A DNA stretch of 33,683 nt from Candidatus Scybalocola faecigallinarum (GTDB lineage Bacteria > Bacillota > Clostridia > Lachnospirales > Lachnospiraceae): contig DVIT01000035.1 of NCBI GenBank assembly GCA_018711005.1, positions 1 to 33,683 on the forward strand, written 5' to 3'. The notes beneath the pieces are model-generated. The model saw only the letters and a program-made list of their open reading frames with translations. It searched no databases and was not told where the DNA came from. How positions within the stretch are numbered: position 1 is the first letter of the stretch; each line of letters begins with the position of its first letter. Made by a program: the position numbers and the translations under genes. Below, piece after piece: positions 8,101 through 15,502 of the stretch.

Positions 8101-8746
8101 GGATATTTAAAAAGATTTCGTCATCAGAGTAGTTGGAGTTTTTTGAGCTGAATGTATTGTCAATCAGATTGCGGTTAGAGAGCATAACGCCTTTGCCCTG
8201 GCCGGTAGTTCCGGAAGTAAACAGGATCATGGCGCAGTCATTTTCAGAAACATTAGGTGTCACAGTACGGCCGGCATATTCCTTAAGGATATTATCAGAA
8301 CAGGGAACGTGCTTGCCGTGTTGGAGAGATATGTATGAGCGAACCCTTGGACAGTGTTCTTTGGTGCCTTCCACTAATGGGTGATGTTCCCAGTCATAGA
8401 ATAAAATATCCACATCTGAACGGTTTAAGCAGTCGGAAAACTTTTCAACGTTCAGCTGTACATCTAAAGGAACGACCGTATTTCCGTTGCTCATAACGCC
8501 AAGCATAACGGCCAGATAGTGGTGGCTGGAGCCGCCCATAAGGCCAACCTGGACTTTATGGCCGATGATTGCGTCCTGTTCTTTGGTCCAGGCAGCGATA
8601 GCATTACATTCATCGACAAATTGACGATAAGTTACATCATGGATAACATCATTTTCCTCATAGCGGATGAAAACCCGGTCACCGTGTTCTTTCCCGGCAT
8701 TTTGAACCAGGTCATAAAGGGTTTTTGTGTTTTCGTAAGTAATCAT
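5141..8746 (-). CDS. NRPS-like protein: adenylation, carrier and condensation domains plus vestigial A-domain end
   Basis: This 1201-residue cytoplasmic protein is a single-chain nonribosomal-peptide-type enzyme. Residues ~1-525 are an adenylation/acyl-AMP ligase domain (ILFTSGTTGQGKG at 174-186, GYGMSE at 325-330, WLRTGDIGY at 392-400, Lys509 in TTSRKI). Residues ~532-605 are a carrier domain with the phosphopantetheine site GMDSMG (Ser566). Residues ~615-1015 are a condensation domain whose HHxxxDG motif reads AHIVGDG (740-746), keeping the second His. Residues ~1050-1201 resemble only the end of a second A domain (YQTGLNARILPDGSLDIL; GRAFLDLGKLEHVL) with no ATP-binding core. There is no thioesterase or reductase. 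The A domain looks closer to fatty acid ligases than to amino acid activators, so an N-acyl amide product is plausible but unproved. No carrier-activating transferase is in the window. The minus-strand GAGGAAG precedes the ATG. Confidence 0.9.
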   Translation of the reverse strand: MITYENTKTLYDLVQNAGKEHGDRVFIRYEENDVIHDVTYRQFVDECNAIAAWTKEQDAIIGHKVQVGLMGGSSHHYLAVMLGVMSNGNTVVPLDVQLNVEKFSDCLNRSDVDILFYDWEHHPLVEGTKEHCPRVRSYISLQHGKHVPCSDNILKEYAGRTVTPNVSENDCAMILFTSGTTGQGKGVMLSNRNLIDNTFSSKNSNYSDDEIFLNILPIHHIFCITSDVLVAMRHGILLCLNQDMSKLAQHLRLFEPTSFRVVPMIAKALYNRFCLLKKQYPERSLEELKAEVYGRNFRRIVCGGGYLTPELAKNYMDIGISIGQGYGMSECSPVISAPDWDRPDKVASVGRIVDRCQVRIVDGEIQVKSPSVMMGYYKDPKNTAEAITDDGWLRTGDIGYVDDENFLYLTGRKKNLIILSNGENVAPEEIENMFTDETIIEDILVFEENDTITAEIYPNFKYAEACDIEDIEGAVGESIAKINQKLPSFKKIQNFRVRKDPFEKTTSRKIIRSHYFSQRQAERDSIAKLVMPKTDMQQKIYDCVAGILGHQHFGIDTDFYRAGMDSMGSVMLLTDLAEKLNFSITLDDLMAHASVEKLEAYYNETLTEEKVDYSVRPVYPLTNMQIYFAYVMRGNTTANLPSLIHLDPSVDLERLQNAVIRLFDIHPGLKSIIQLDEGVYKSFRDDSRQINIPILRQTDAEFEETRKHLLVPYMYEKDEPLYHAGIYQTDSANYLFLDIAHIVGDGMTLKILFEDLNDLYAGKHVEKENYTLFEFVLDEKARETKGKREQDIAYYLKLTKDMHIRKSILTRRDFHDLDHGENASLRGRFRISPNQLNAFCRKHRVSENVMFLTAYNYCISIFSNEKDAVCTSIHSGRTDSRWTRLAGPLFTSYLFRYTNVPHETVPQLLSKSARQIMETMRCHLSALHADEMFFQYQGDILTLDEIGGAPAYREPIQLDSLPFHLQVMSNKKGFYFYELRYWKNRFDEQQLQVFMECMDVIMEAMLTEPSVRRLKKHLPEHVFPKHYFVEAGAVNEAAGYTLIHDVPADTKVKAYVFDETCRKQPFGAWGNLYIMDHPTKDWTDKITNPYGPGVLYQTGLNARILPDGSLDILESCGRTVMTENLTGRAFLDLGKLEHVLCSYEGIDQAQAYVAWSAQHRPILCADISGKQAPDMDKLNAYLAENCEEVLVPKQINFTETL

Positions 8747-8807
8747 AATCTTCCTCTTTTAAAAATAAAAAATGGTAAATAATAGAGTATCAAAAAATGA
8801 ACAGAGA

Positions 8808-8824
8808 TTCGACCATTGGTCGAA
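8808..8824. promoter_or_regulatory. Operator-like perfect palindrome, copy 1
   Basis: TTCGACCATTGGTCGAA is a perfect 17-bp palindrome (8-bp arms, one central base), 62 bases upstream of the NRPS-like start. A near copy is at 8944-8960. The shape is typical of TetR/MarR-type operators; the regulator is not known. Confidence 0.65.
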
Positions 8825-8865
8825 TAAGGTCAAAACTTTCCGATACAGTCTCTTGTTTCGTAAAT

Positions 8866-8894
8866 AATATAGCAAATATAAGAAAAAAATGCAA
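8866..8894 (-). promoter_or_regulatory. Candidate promoter of the NRPS-like gene
   Basis: On the minus strand TTGCAT (plus 8889-8894) and TATATT (plus 8866-8871) are 17 bases apart. The -35 is weak and the -10 good. The start would be near 8859, leaving a leader of about 110 bases. The candidate lies between the two operator copies. Confidence 0.35.
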
Positions 8895-8943
8895 TTCAAA
8901 TTTAACTGCGTATTTTTGCTTATTTTGACAAATTTGAAGATGA

Positions 8944-8960
8944 TTTGAACATTGGTCGAA
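8944..8960. promoter_or_regulatory. Operator-like palindrome, copy 2
   Basis: TTTGAACATTGGTCGAA matches copy 1 at 15 of 17 positions, with the right arm intact. Its centre is 136 bases from that of copy 1, close to 13 helical turns. The rest of the 487-base gap (8747-9233) is AT-rich, holds a weak stem-loop at 9084-9110 and no gene. Confidence 0.55.
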
Positions 8961-9120
8961 AATATTTCCTATGCAATGTGCAATAAGGCAGAGAAAAAAA
9001 TAAGTGAAAAATCGTTATTCACTGACAGCTTTTCCGGAAATTTGCGGGTGGGTCTGGCTGCGCGCTTTTTTAACAGTGCTTTTAAAAAGCTTAAGGTGGA
9101 AAAGCTTTTTCATGCCCCTC

Positions 9121-9149
9121 TTGAATGAAGAAACACATTTTTGTATAAT
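9121..9149 (+). promoter_or_regulatory. Sigma-A promoter of the esterase gene
   Basis: TTGAAT (9121-9126) and a perfect TATAAT (9144-9149) are 17 bases apart. The transcript would start near 9156, 78 bases before the ATG at 9234. This placement rules out the longer reading frame that begins with TTG at 9141. Confidence 0.72.
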
Positions 9150-9233
9150 AGGGACATATCCTTAACAGACAGGGGACGGGTTTACAGCTTTGTCCGTTGG
9201 GGAGAATGGATAAAAGAACAGGAGGAATGCCTT

Positions 9234-10076
9234 ATGGCAACTTTTTTTGTGAATTTCTTTTCGGATATGCTGAAAAGGACGGTTAGTGTAAATGTGATCC
9301 TGCCTACAGATAAGTTTTATTTTCCGGGGATGCCAAAGCGGGAGGAGGGAAAGCCGTATAAGACACTTTATCTGCTTCATGGTGTTTTGGGAAATAACAC
9401 CGATTGGCTCCACGGAACCCGGATCCAGCGATGGGCTGAGGAAAAGGATCTGGCTGTAGTCATGCCTTCGGGGGATAATGCCTTTTATGTGGATCAGCCG
9501 TGGAACTGCAATTATTACAGCCGTTTTATCGGGGAAGAACTGGTAACATTTACCCGAAAGACTTTTCCGCTGTCCCATAAGCGGGAGGATACATATATTG
9601 CAGGACTTTCCATGGGCGGCTACGGCGCGATCTATAACGGTCTGAAGTATCACGATACCTTTGGGTATATCGGCGCTTTATCCGCAGCCCTTGTCGTCAA
9701 TGAGGGCATGCTTTCCCGTACCGATGACAGTCTGTTTTTTGCTGAAACCCGCCAGTATGCCCAAAGCTGCTTTGGGCAGGATCTTAAGGCGGCCGTGGAA
9801 AGTGATGTAAATCCCAAGGTGCTTGTGGACCGGCTGGTCCGGGAAGATGCAGCGCTGCCTAAAATTTTTATGGCCTGCGGCCTGGATGACGGTCTGCTGG
9901 CAGCTAATGAGGACTTTGCCGAGTATCTGAAGCAAAAAGGCGTGTCCTTTAAGTTTGAGACAGCACCGGGGGCTCATGAGTGGGATTTCTGGGATACATA
10001 TATTAAAAAGATTTTGGACTGGCTTCCTTTGGAGGGAAGAAACCAGGGCATGAACAGCGGCAATGTAGGCATCTGA
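9234..10076 (+). CDS. Esterase of the FrmB/esterase D family (acetyl- or acyl-esterase)
   Basis: This 280-residue protein is an alpha/beta hydrolase of the putative esterase family that includes S-formylglutathione hydrolase and tributyrin esterase. It shows the oxyanion region YLLHG (46-50), the nucleophile elbow GLSMGGYG (Ser126), an acidic residue in GLDDGLL and a catalytic His in GAHEWDFW. There is no signal peptide, so it is probably cytoplasmic. The substrate cannot be told from sequence; small acyl esters from sugars or diet are likely. ATG 9234 is chosen because AGGAGG (9220-9225) precedes it by 8 bases. It is followed after about 48 bases by an aminopeptidase gene on the same strand with no terminator between. 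Confidence 0.88.
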   Translation: MATFFVNFFSDMLKRTVSVNVILPTDKFYFPGMPKREEGKPYKTLYLLHGVLGNNTDWLHGTRIQRWAEEKDLAVVMPSGDNAFYVDQPWNCNYYSRFIGEELVTFTRKTFPLSHKREDTYIAGLSMGGYGAIYNGLKYHDTFGYIGALSAALVVNEGMLSRTDDSLFFAETRQYAQSCFGQDLKAAVESDVNPKVLVDRLVREDAALPKIFMACGLDDGLLAANEDFAEYLKQKGVSFKFETAPGAHEWDFWDTYIKKILDWLPLEGRNQGMNSGNVGI

Positions 10077-10124
10077 CATTTTCGCCTGTTTTTAAAATCA
10101 GACACAGTGAAGGAGTTTAAGACA

Positions 10125-11915
10125 ATGATTAAAGAACGATTGGAAAAGCTGCGCAGCCGGATGAGAGAAAATAATATCCACTATTATATTATTCCTACAA
10201 ATGATTATCATTTATCCGAGTATGTGGGCGAATATTTTGGCGCAAGAAAATATATGTCCGGATTTACCGGATCTGCAGGTGTGCTTTTAGTGGGCCTTGA
10301 CCAGGCCGGGCTGTGGACTGACGGAAGATATTATATCCAGGCAGAGCGTCAGCTGGAGGGCAGCACCATTACCTTATTTAAGCAGGGCAGTGAAGGTGTT
10401 CCCAGCATGGAGGATTATTTAAAATCTATTTTAAAGGACGGGGAAAACGTTGGCTTTGACGGCCGTGTGATCCCGGCAAAAATGGGCTGCGGCCTGGAAG
10501 CTTTTGTAAACAGCCGGGGCGGCCAGGTCATCTATGATAAGGATCTTGTGGGTGAGATCTGGGAGGACCGTCCGGAGCTTTCCATGGAACCGGCATTTTT
10601 GCTGGATGAAAAGTATGCCGGCGAGTCTGCTGCATCAAAGCTGGCCCGGGTCAGAGAGCAGATGGCTCAAAAGGGGGCCCATGTCCATGTGCTGACCTCT
10701 TTGGATGATATTGCATGGCTTTTAAATATCCGGGGAAATGATGTTGCCTGCAACCCGGTAGTCCTGTCCTATGCTGCAGTGACGGCAGATCAGGTATATC
10801 TGTTTGCCCATGCGCAGAAGTTTGACAGCGCCATGAAGGACTATTTTTCCAAAAACGGCGTATGCCTGATGCCTTATAATGATATTTATGAATGGCTTAA
10901 AGCTGTGCCTGCCAAAACCTGCGTCATGTATAACAAAGAAAAGATCAATTATGCCATTTATAAAAATATTTCCGCAGACTGCCCGGTTGTAGACTGCGAG
11001 AATCCGACGCTGCTGATGAAGGCTGTGAAAAATGACACAGAGATCGAAAATCTGATCCGGGCTCATATTAAAGACGGTGTGGCATTTACAAAATTCATGT
11101 ACTGGTTAAAGACCAATGCAGGCAAGATCCCTATGACTGAGATTTCTGCCAGCGACTATCTGGAGCAGTGCCGCCGCGCCCAGGACGGCTTTATTGAGCT
11201 GAGCTTTGATACGATCTGCGCTTACAAGTCCAATGCTGCCATGATGCACTACAGCGCCCACGGTGACCAAAATGCCACGCTGGAACCGGAAGGCCTGCTG
11301 CTTGTAGACTCCGGCGGACAGTATTATGAAGGAACAACAGATATTACAAGAACGATGGCTCTGGGCCCGGTTTCCGACGAGATCAAAAAGCATTATACAG
11401 CAGTGCTTAAGGGCATGTTAAATCTGGCCAATGCCAACTTCCTGTACGGCTGCATCGGACTGAACCTGGATATTTTAGCCAGAGGGCCTATGTGGGATAT
11501 GGGTATTGATTACCGCTGCGGAACAGGCCATGGCGTAGGCTACCTGCTGAATGTCCATGAAGCGCCTAACGGCTTTCGCTGGAAACGGGTTCCGGAAAGA
11601 GACGATGCTGCTGTGTTAGAGGAAGGTATGGTAACGACCGATGAGCCCGGTGTTTATATTGAAGGCAGCCACGGCATCCGCATTGAAAATGAGCTTGTGT
11701 GCCGCAAGGGTGAGAAGAATGAATACGGTCAGTTTATGCATTTTGAAACCATTACCTATGCACCCATTGACCTGGATGTGATCGATACAAAATATATGAC
11801 AGCTGTTGATCTGGACCGTCTGAACAGTTATCATAAAATGGTTTATGACACCATTTCCGGCTATCTGACAGAGGAAGAACGTGAATGGCTGAAGGTTTAT
11901 ACACGGCCTTTATAA
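10125..11915 (+). CDS. pepP: Xaa-Pro aminopeptidase (M24B family)
   Basis: This 596-residue enzyme removes an N-terminal residue linked to proline. It has the long three-domain form: two creatinase-like N-terminal domains (HYYIIPTNDYHLSEYVGEYF; later LTSLDDIAWLLNIRGND) and a C-terminal pita-bread metallopeptidase domain. All five metal ligands can be seen: Asp in LLLVDSGG, Asp in TTDITRT, His in GTGHGVGYLL, Glu in TTDEPGVY and Glu in RIENELV. There is no signal peptide, so it acts in the cytoplasm on peptides. ATG 10125 is preferred over GTG 10107 because AAGGAG (10110-10115) lies nine bases before it. Confidence 0.93.
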   Translation: MIKERLEKLRSRMRENNIHYYIIPTNDYHLSEYVGEYFGARKYMSGFTGSAGVLLVGLDQAGLWTDGRYYIQAERQLEGSTITLFKQGSEGVPSMEDYLKSILKDGENVGFDGRVIPAKMGCGLEAFVNSRGGQVIYDKDLVGEIWEDRPELSMEPAFLLDEKYAGESAASKLARVREQMAQKGAHVHVLTSLDDIAWLLNIRGNDVACNPVVLSYAAVTADQVYLFAHAQKFDSAMKDYFSKNGVCLMPYNDIYEWLKAVPAKTCVMYNKEKINYAIYKNISADCPVVDCENPTLLMKAVKNDTEIENLIRAHIKDGVAFTKFMYWLKTNAGKIPMTEISASDYLEQCRRAQDGFIELSFDTICAYKSNAAMMHYSAHGDQNATLEPEGLLLVDSGGQYYEGTTDITRTMALGPVSDEIKKHYTAVLKGMLNLANANFLYGCIGLNLDILARGPMWDMGIDYRCGTGHGVGYLLNVHEAPNGFRWKRVPERDDAAVLEEGMVTTDEPGVYIEGSHGIRIENELVCRKGEKNEYGQFMHFETITYAPIDLDVIDTKYMTAVDLDRLNSYHKMVYDTISGYLTEEEREWLKVYTRPL

Positions 11916-11928
11916 TTTTATAAGACAA

Positions 11929-11983
11929 GCGACACAAGGTCATAAATTTCATGCTTACATGAAAATTTATGACTTTGTGTCGC
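11929..11983. repeat. Long near-perfect inverted repeat after pepP
   Basis: A left arm beginning GCGACACAAGGTCATAAA (from 11929) pairs over about 25 bp with a right arm ending TTATGACTTTGTGTCGC (to 11983), with one bulged A and a 4-base loop. No T run follows, so it is not a classic terminator, though it may still stop or protect the pepP transcript. The GC-rich stretch 11985-12060 that follows has no gene and no feature that I recognise. Confidence 0.75.
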
Positions 11984-12126
11984 GCAAAACACCGATAGCG
12001 CCGACCGCAGCGGCAGCGAAGACCACGAAGTGCGGAGCAATCCGTGTCTCATGCCTATTTGTCGGGCAACTCATTTACAAAAAAGGCACAGATACATAGT
12101 CTGTCCAGATAATGGTTATGCTAAAT

Positions 12127-12168
12127 ATACTCTCAGTTAATAAAAACATTGGCTGAGAGTATTTTTAA
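12127..12168 (+). terminator. Terminator just before the spoVAE-type gene
   Basis: ATACTCTCAG (12127-12136) pairs with CTGAGAGTAT (12153-12162) around a 16-base loop, followed by TTTTT. It ends upstream transcription only 24 bases before the next start codon, so either that gene has its own promoter inside the hairpin region or the hairpin acts as an attenuator. Confidence 0.75.
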
Positions 12169-12191
12169 TTTGACGGAAAAGAGGTTTACGT

Positions 12192-12548
12192 ATGGACTAT
12201 GTTAAAGCTTTTCTTGCAGGCGGACTGATCTGCGGCCTTGTACAGATTCTTATGGAAAAGACAAAAATGCTTCCCGGACGGATCATGGTGCTTCTGGTAT
12301 GTCTGGGGATCACTTTAGGCGCATTGGGCCTGTACCAGCCCCTTGTGGATTTTGCGGGAGCAGGAGCTACGGTGCCTTTGTGCGGCTTTGGATACACCCT
12401 TTGGACCGGGGTAAAAGATGCAGTAAATAATGAAGGCTTCCTGGGGATTTTCAGGGGCGGTTTTACGGCGTCTGCCATAGGCATCAGCGCATCCCTTTTT
12501 TTGGGATTTCTTGCATCCCTGGTCTTTAAGCCAAAGACGAAAAAGTAG
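12192..12548 (+). CDS. spoVAE: Stage V sporulation protein AE-type membrane protein
   Basis: This 118-residue hydrophobic protein matches the SpoVAE/SpoVAC family, membrane parts of the channel that moves dipicolinic acid into the forespore and out on germination. The conserved stretches AFLAGGLICGLVQILMEKT, LGALGLYQPLVDFAGAGAT and GFLGIFRGGFTASAIGIS are clear, with about three membrane helices and a short basic C-end (KPKTKK). Normally spoVAC, spoVAD and spoVAE lie together; here the gene is alone. GAGGT lies about 7 bases before the ATG. The exact subtype (AE or AEb) cannot be settled by eye. Confidence 0.85.
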   Translation: MDYVKAFLAGGLICGLVQILMEKTKMLPGRIMVLLVCLGITLGALGLYQPLVDFAGAGATVPLCGFGYTLWTGVKDAVNNEGFLGIFRGGFTASAIGISASLFLGFLASLVFKPKTKK

Positions 12549-12555
12549 AAAAGCA

Positions 12556-12606
12556 AAAAAATGCCTCTGCCAGCCGTTGATCTGCGGCTGGCAGAGGCGT
12601 TTTTCA
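12556..12606. terminator. Bidirectional terminator between spoVAE and the PBP gene
   Basis: GCCTCTGCCAGCCG (12563-12576) and CGGCTGGCAGAGGC (12585-12598) form a perfect 14-bp stem with an 8-base loop. GTTTTT follows on the plus strand and the A run before the left arm gives a T run on the minus strand. It serves both converging genes, ending three bases from the PBP stop codon. Confidence 0.93.
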
Positions 12607-12608
12607 CA

Positions 12609-15227
12609 TTACGGTGTTGTTGTACCGGGATCCGGCGTTACGGTTGTTCCTCCGCCTGCTGCACCATCTGCTCCGGAAGAAGGATCAGACGGTGTATCTG
12701 TCGATGTGGAAGAATCCGAAGACGTCTGGGTTTCGGATTCAGTCTGTGGCTGACATGTGCAGTAGTAAGACGGAATACTTGAACCTCTTGCCCAGCGGGT
12801 ACCTGGGCTGTTTTCTGTAGCCAGGCCGCCGCATACGGTGCAGACCTGGGCTGCTGTACACTGGGTACAGGTTTGTGTAGGAACCTTATCGGAGGCCATG
12901 ATCTCTGTCGTAGCATTGCATGAGGAGCTGGCTCGCAAGCCCGTCTCAGTACATACCGTAGCCTCTACAATGCCGTCAGGCATTTCAAACTCTTTATCTT
13001 CCAGGCCCTTTACAGAATCGATCTGTGTCATGATCCTGCCCCAAAGGACTTCATGCTGATATAATCTGAAGCCGCTGCGGTCGGTAGGATCAATATTATT
13101 ATCATAGCCAAACCAGATACCGGCCGTATAGTAGGGCGAATATCCCACAAACCATGTATCCTTGTAGCTGTCAGTTGTACCGGTCTTTCCTGCAATATGC
13201 ATGTTAGGCACATTAACAAAGCTGCTGGCAGTACCTGCGGATGTATTCACAACGTCCTCCATGGCGCTGGTCAGCTCATAAGCAGTAGTCGCTTTAAGGG
13301 ATGTGGATGTTTCCGGCGCATCTGCGGAATTTTCCAGGACAACATTGTCATTGGCATCCAGTACCTTTGAATAAAATACCGGGCGGATGTACTGTCCCTG
13401 GTTGGCAATGGATGCAAAGGCTGCGGTCAGCTCAAGATTGGTAACACCATTTGTAATACCGCCGATGGCCAATACGTCTACGGCATCATTGACCATATCC
13501 ATGGTTGTAATATGAAAATTTTCTGTCAGATATTTTAATGCCAGATCTGTGCCCACATCTTCCTGAAGGGTGCGGACGGCTACTGTATTTTTAGACTGGG
13601 CAATAGCATCCCTAAAGGTCATGTTCCGCAGGGTTTCAACACGGTCTACATTGCGGATGGTAAAATCCAAAGTGCTAGATTTTGTTACAACATTCTGGTC
13701 GATCTTTGTACTGGCCAGTGTGTCACCGCATGCGTCTAAAGCAGGCGCATAGGTGGACAGGATCTTAAATACAGAACCCGGCTGGCGGGTAGAGTCTGTG
13801 GCCCTGTTTAAAGCAAAGTTGACGGTCTTTTCACCCCGGCCGCCGATAATGGCGGACACATAGCCGGTGGACTGTTCAATCACAACAAAAGAGGACTGTA
13901 CCTGTGGGGAAAGGCTGATACTTTCCACATATTTGGTCTCACCTTCTACAATTCCAAGAGAATCCTTGTAGCCCTGGATGGCTTCCATGGCCGCTTCTTC
14001 TGTAGAAAAGAATGCATACTCTCCGCCGGTGTACTCCAGCAGATTGTCCGTGTTGTAGTTGATGGTCGTATCATCTGTCGGGTCATCAGGATTTGTGTAA
14101 ATGGAAAGGCTGTAATCCAGAAGGTATTCTGTATTTGGGAAGTTGGAATTATCCGCATAAGCCTCATCTACTACCTGCTGGATCTCCGGATCCTGGGCAA
14201 GATAAATCTTATAAGCGCCGCTGTAAATGGCATTATAAGCTTCATCCCGGGTGTAGCCGGCCTTGGTCTGAAGATCTTCAATGACCTGTTCAATGGCCGC
14301 TTCCTCATAATAGGTATATACCTCAGCCTGCTCCGCTGTGTATGCGGCTGCATTAGCTGCGATTTCATCGTAAATGCCTGTATCAGCAAGAGCCTCATCC
14401 CTGGTGGCCTCGTCGATCAGACCCTGATCATACATATAATTGATAGTAGTCTCACGGCGGGTATTGTTGGTCTCCGGGTTGTCTACCGGGTTATTATTGG
14501 TTGGACTCTGTGCAATACTTGCCAGGACTGCAGCTTCAGAAACATCCAGCTCGCTGGCGCTCTTATTAAAGTAGTAGTTTGCAGCAGCTTCCACACCATA
14601 GCAGCTGCGGCCAAGGTTAATGGTGTTTAAGTAAGCTTCCAGGATCTCATCCTTGCTCAGCTGCTTTTCCAGCTCCAGAGCCAGATACTGTTCCTGGAAC
14701 TTACGGCGGAAACGCAGGAGCTGGTTGCTTTCTGCACCGCCGGAAAAGACGGTCAGCTTTAAAAGCTGCTGGGTAATGGTACTGGCGCCTTCGGTAAAGT
14801 TACCGCCATTGGCAATACCAACGAAAAACGCACGGACGATACCTCTGGGGTCGATGCCGTTGTGGGTGCGGAAACGCTCATCTTCCAGAGCAATAAAAGC
14901 GTTTTGTACATTTTCATTGATCTGGTCAATGGATACATAAATACGGTTGGATTCCGTTCCGACGATCTCATGCTGCAGCTGGCCGTCAATGCTGTAAATA
15001 TAGGATTTAAAGCCTTTTGGAGCAATGGCCGTCAGATCCAGCTCCGGAGAGCTGTCAATGATCCCCCGGAATCCGCCGATACCGGCAGAAACGCCAATAA
15101 CGGCAATAAAGATAAAACATATGATAAATACCCGGAATACGGTAAAGCCAGCTTTCTTTTTGGCTTTTTTGGCACTGGAACGCAGATTCTGCTTCTTCTT
15201 TGATATGCCATATTTACTGTAATCCAA
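12609..15227 (-). CDS. Class A penicillin-binding protein (transglycosylase/transpeptidase) with Cys-rich C-terminal tail
   Basis: This bifunctional enzyme polymerises and crosslinks peptidoglycan. A basic cytoplasmic N-end (SKKKQNLRSSAKKAKKK) and one membrane helix are followed by a GT51 domain (EDERFRTHNGID with catalytic Glu; EGASTITQQLLK; LNTINLGRSCYGVEAA) and a transpeptidase domain with SVFK (in RQPGSVFK), SKN (in AQSKNTVAV) and KTGTTD. The C-terminus has eight cysteines, including C-x2-C-x6-C-x2-C, and a Ser/Thr/Pro/Gly tail. The ATG at 15254 has no ribosome binding site, whereas AGGAGG on the minus strand (plus 15238-15243) lies ten bases before a TTG at 15227, which I take as the start (872 residues; 881 from the ATG). 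A minus-strand TATAAT lies at 15343-15348. Confidence 0.92.
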   Translation of the reverse strand: MDYSKYGISKKKQNLRSSAKKAKKKAGFTVFRVFIICFIFIAVIGVSAGIGGFRGIIDSSPELDLTAIAPKGFKSYIYSIDGQLQHEIVGTESNRIYVSIDQINENVQNAFIALEDERFRTHNGIDPRGIVRAFFVGIANGGNFTEGASTITQQLLKLTVFSGGAESNQLLRFRRKFQEQYLALELEKQLSKDEILEAYLNTINLGRSCYGVEAAANYYFNKSASELDVSEAAVLASIAQSPTNNNPVDNPETNNTRRETTINYMYDQGLIDEATRDEALADTGIYDEIAANAAAYTAEQAEVYTYYEEAAIEQVIEDLQTKAGYTRDEAYNAIYSGAYKIYLAQDPEIQQVVDEAYADNSNFPNTEYLLDYSLSIYTNPDDPTDDTTINYNTDNLLEYTGGEYAFFSTEEAAMEAIQGYKDSLGIVEGETKYVESISLSPQVQSSFVVIEQSTGYVSAIIGGRGEKTVNFALNRATDSTRQPGSVFKILSTYAPALDACGDTLASTKIDQNVVTKSSTLDFTIRNVDRVETLRNMTFRDAIAQSKNTVAVRTLQEDVGTDLALKYLTENFHITTMDMVNDAVDVLAIGGITNGVTNLELTAAFASIANQGQYIRPVFYSKVLDANDNVVLENSADAPETSTSLKATTAYELTSAMEDVVNTSAGTASSFVNVPNMHIAGKTGTTDSYKDTWFVGYSPYYTAGIWFGYDNNIDPTDRSGFRLYQHEVLWGRIMTQIDSVKGLEDKEFEMPDGIVEATVCTETGLRASSSCNATTEIMASDKVPTQTCTQCTAAQVCTVCGGLATENSPGTRWARGSSIPSYYCTCQPQTESETQTSSDSSTSTDTPSDPSSGADGAAGGGTTVTPDPGTTTP

Positions 15228-15297
15228 TTCTTCTTCTCCTCCTTTGCCTGGCATTGGGTATGACCGCGCCGGGGTAGGGTACGGTCGGTGTCTTGAA

Positions 15298-15313
15298 ACG
15301 GCAGGCCTGCCGT
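15298..15313. other. 16-bp perfect palindrome in the PBP leader
   Basis: ACGGCAGGCCTGCCGT is a perfect palindrome about 70 bases upstream of the PBP start and 30 bases downstream of the minus-strand -10 candidate TATAAT at 15343-15348. It could be an operator or, as RNA, a small hairpin. The rest of the 275-base divergent gap shows no gene. Confidence 0.5.
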
Positions 15314-15502
15314 CTCATTGGTTTTTGGATATGCACTGCTTAATTATAGCAAATATATGTGATGAAATAAAGAACAATTTTTTCTATAATAAATTATTCC
15401 CCCGGAGAATAGGATATGATACACTATAGGATAGGTGACTTTTATGTACGGGCTGCTTACAGGCCTGCAGGAACAAACGTGAAATAAGACAGGAGAACTG
15501 CT

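Noticed and set aside
5270-8782. Plus-strand frames opposite the NRPS-like gene
   Set aside because: They are short shadows of the minus-strand coding sequence, without ribosome binding sites or family resemblance.
9141-9233. Longer esterase start at TTG 9141
   Set aside because: That codon overlaps a perfect -10 box (TATAAT 9144-9149) and has no ribosome binding site, while ATG 9234 has AGGAGG.
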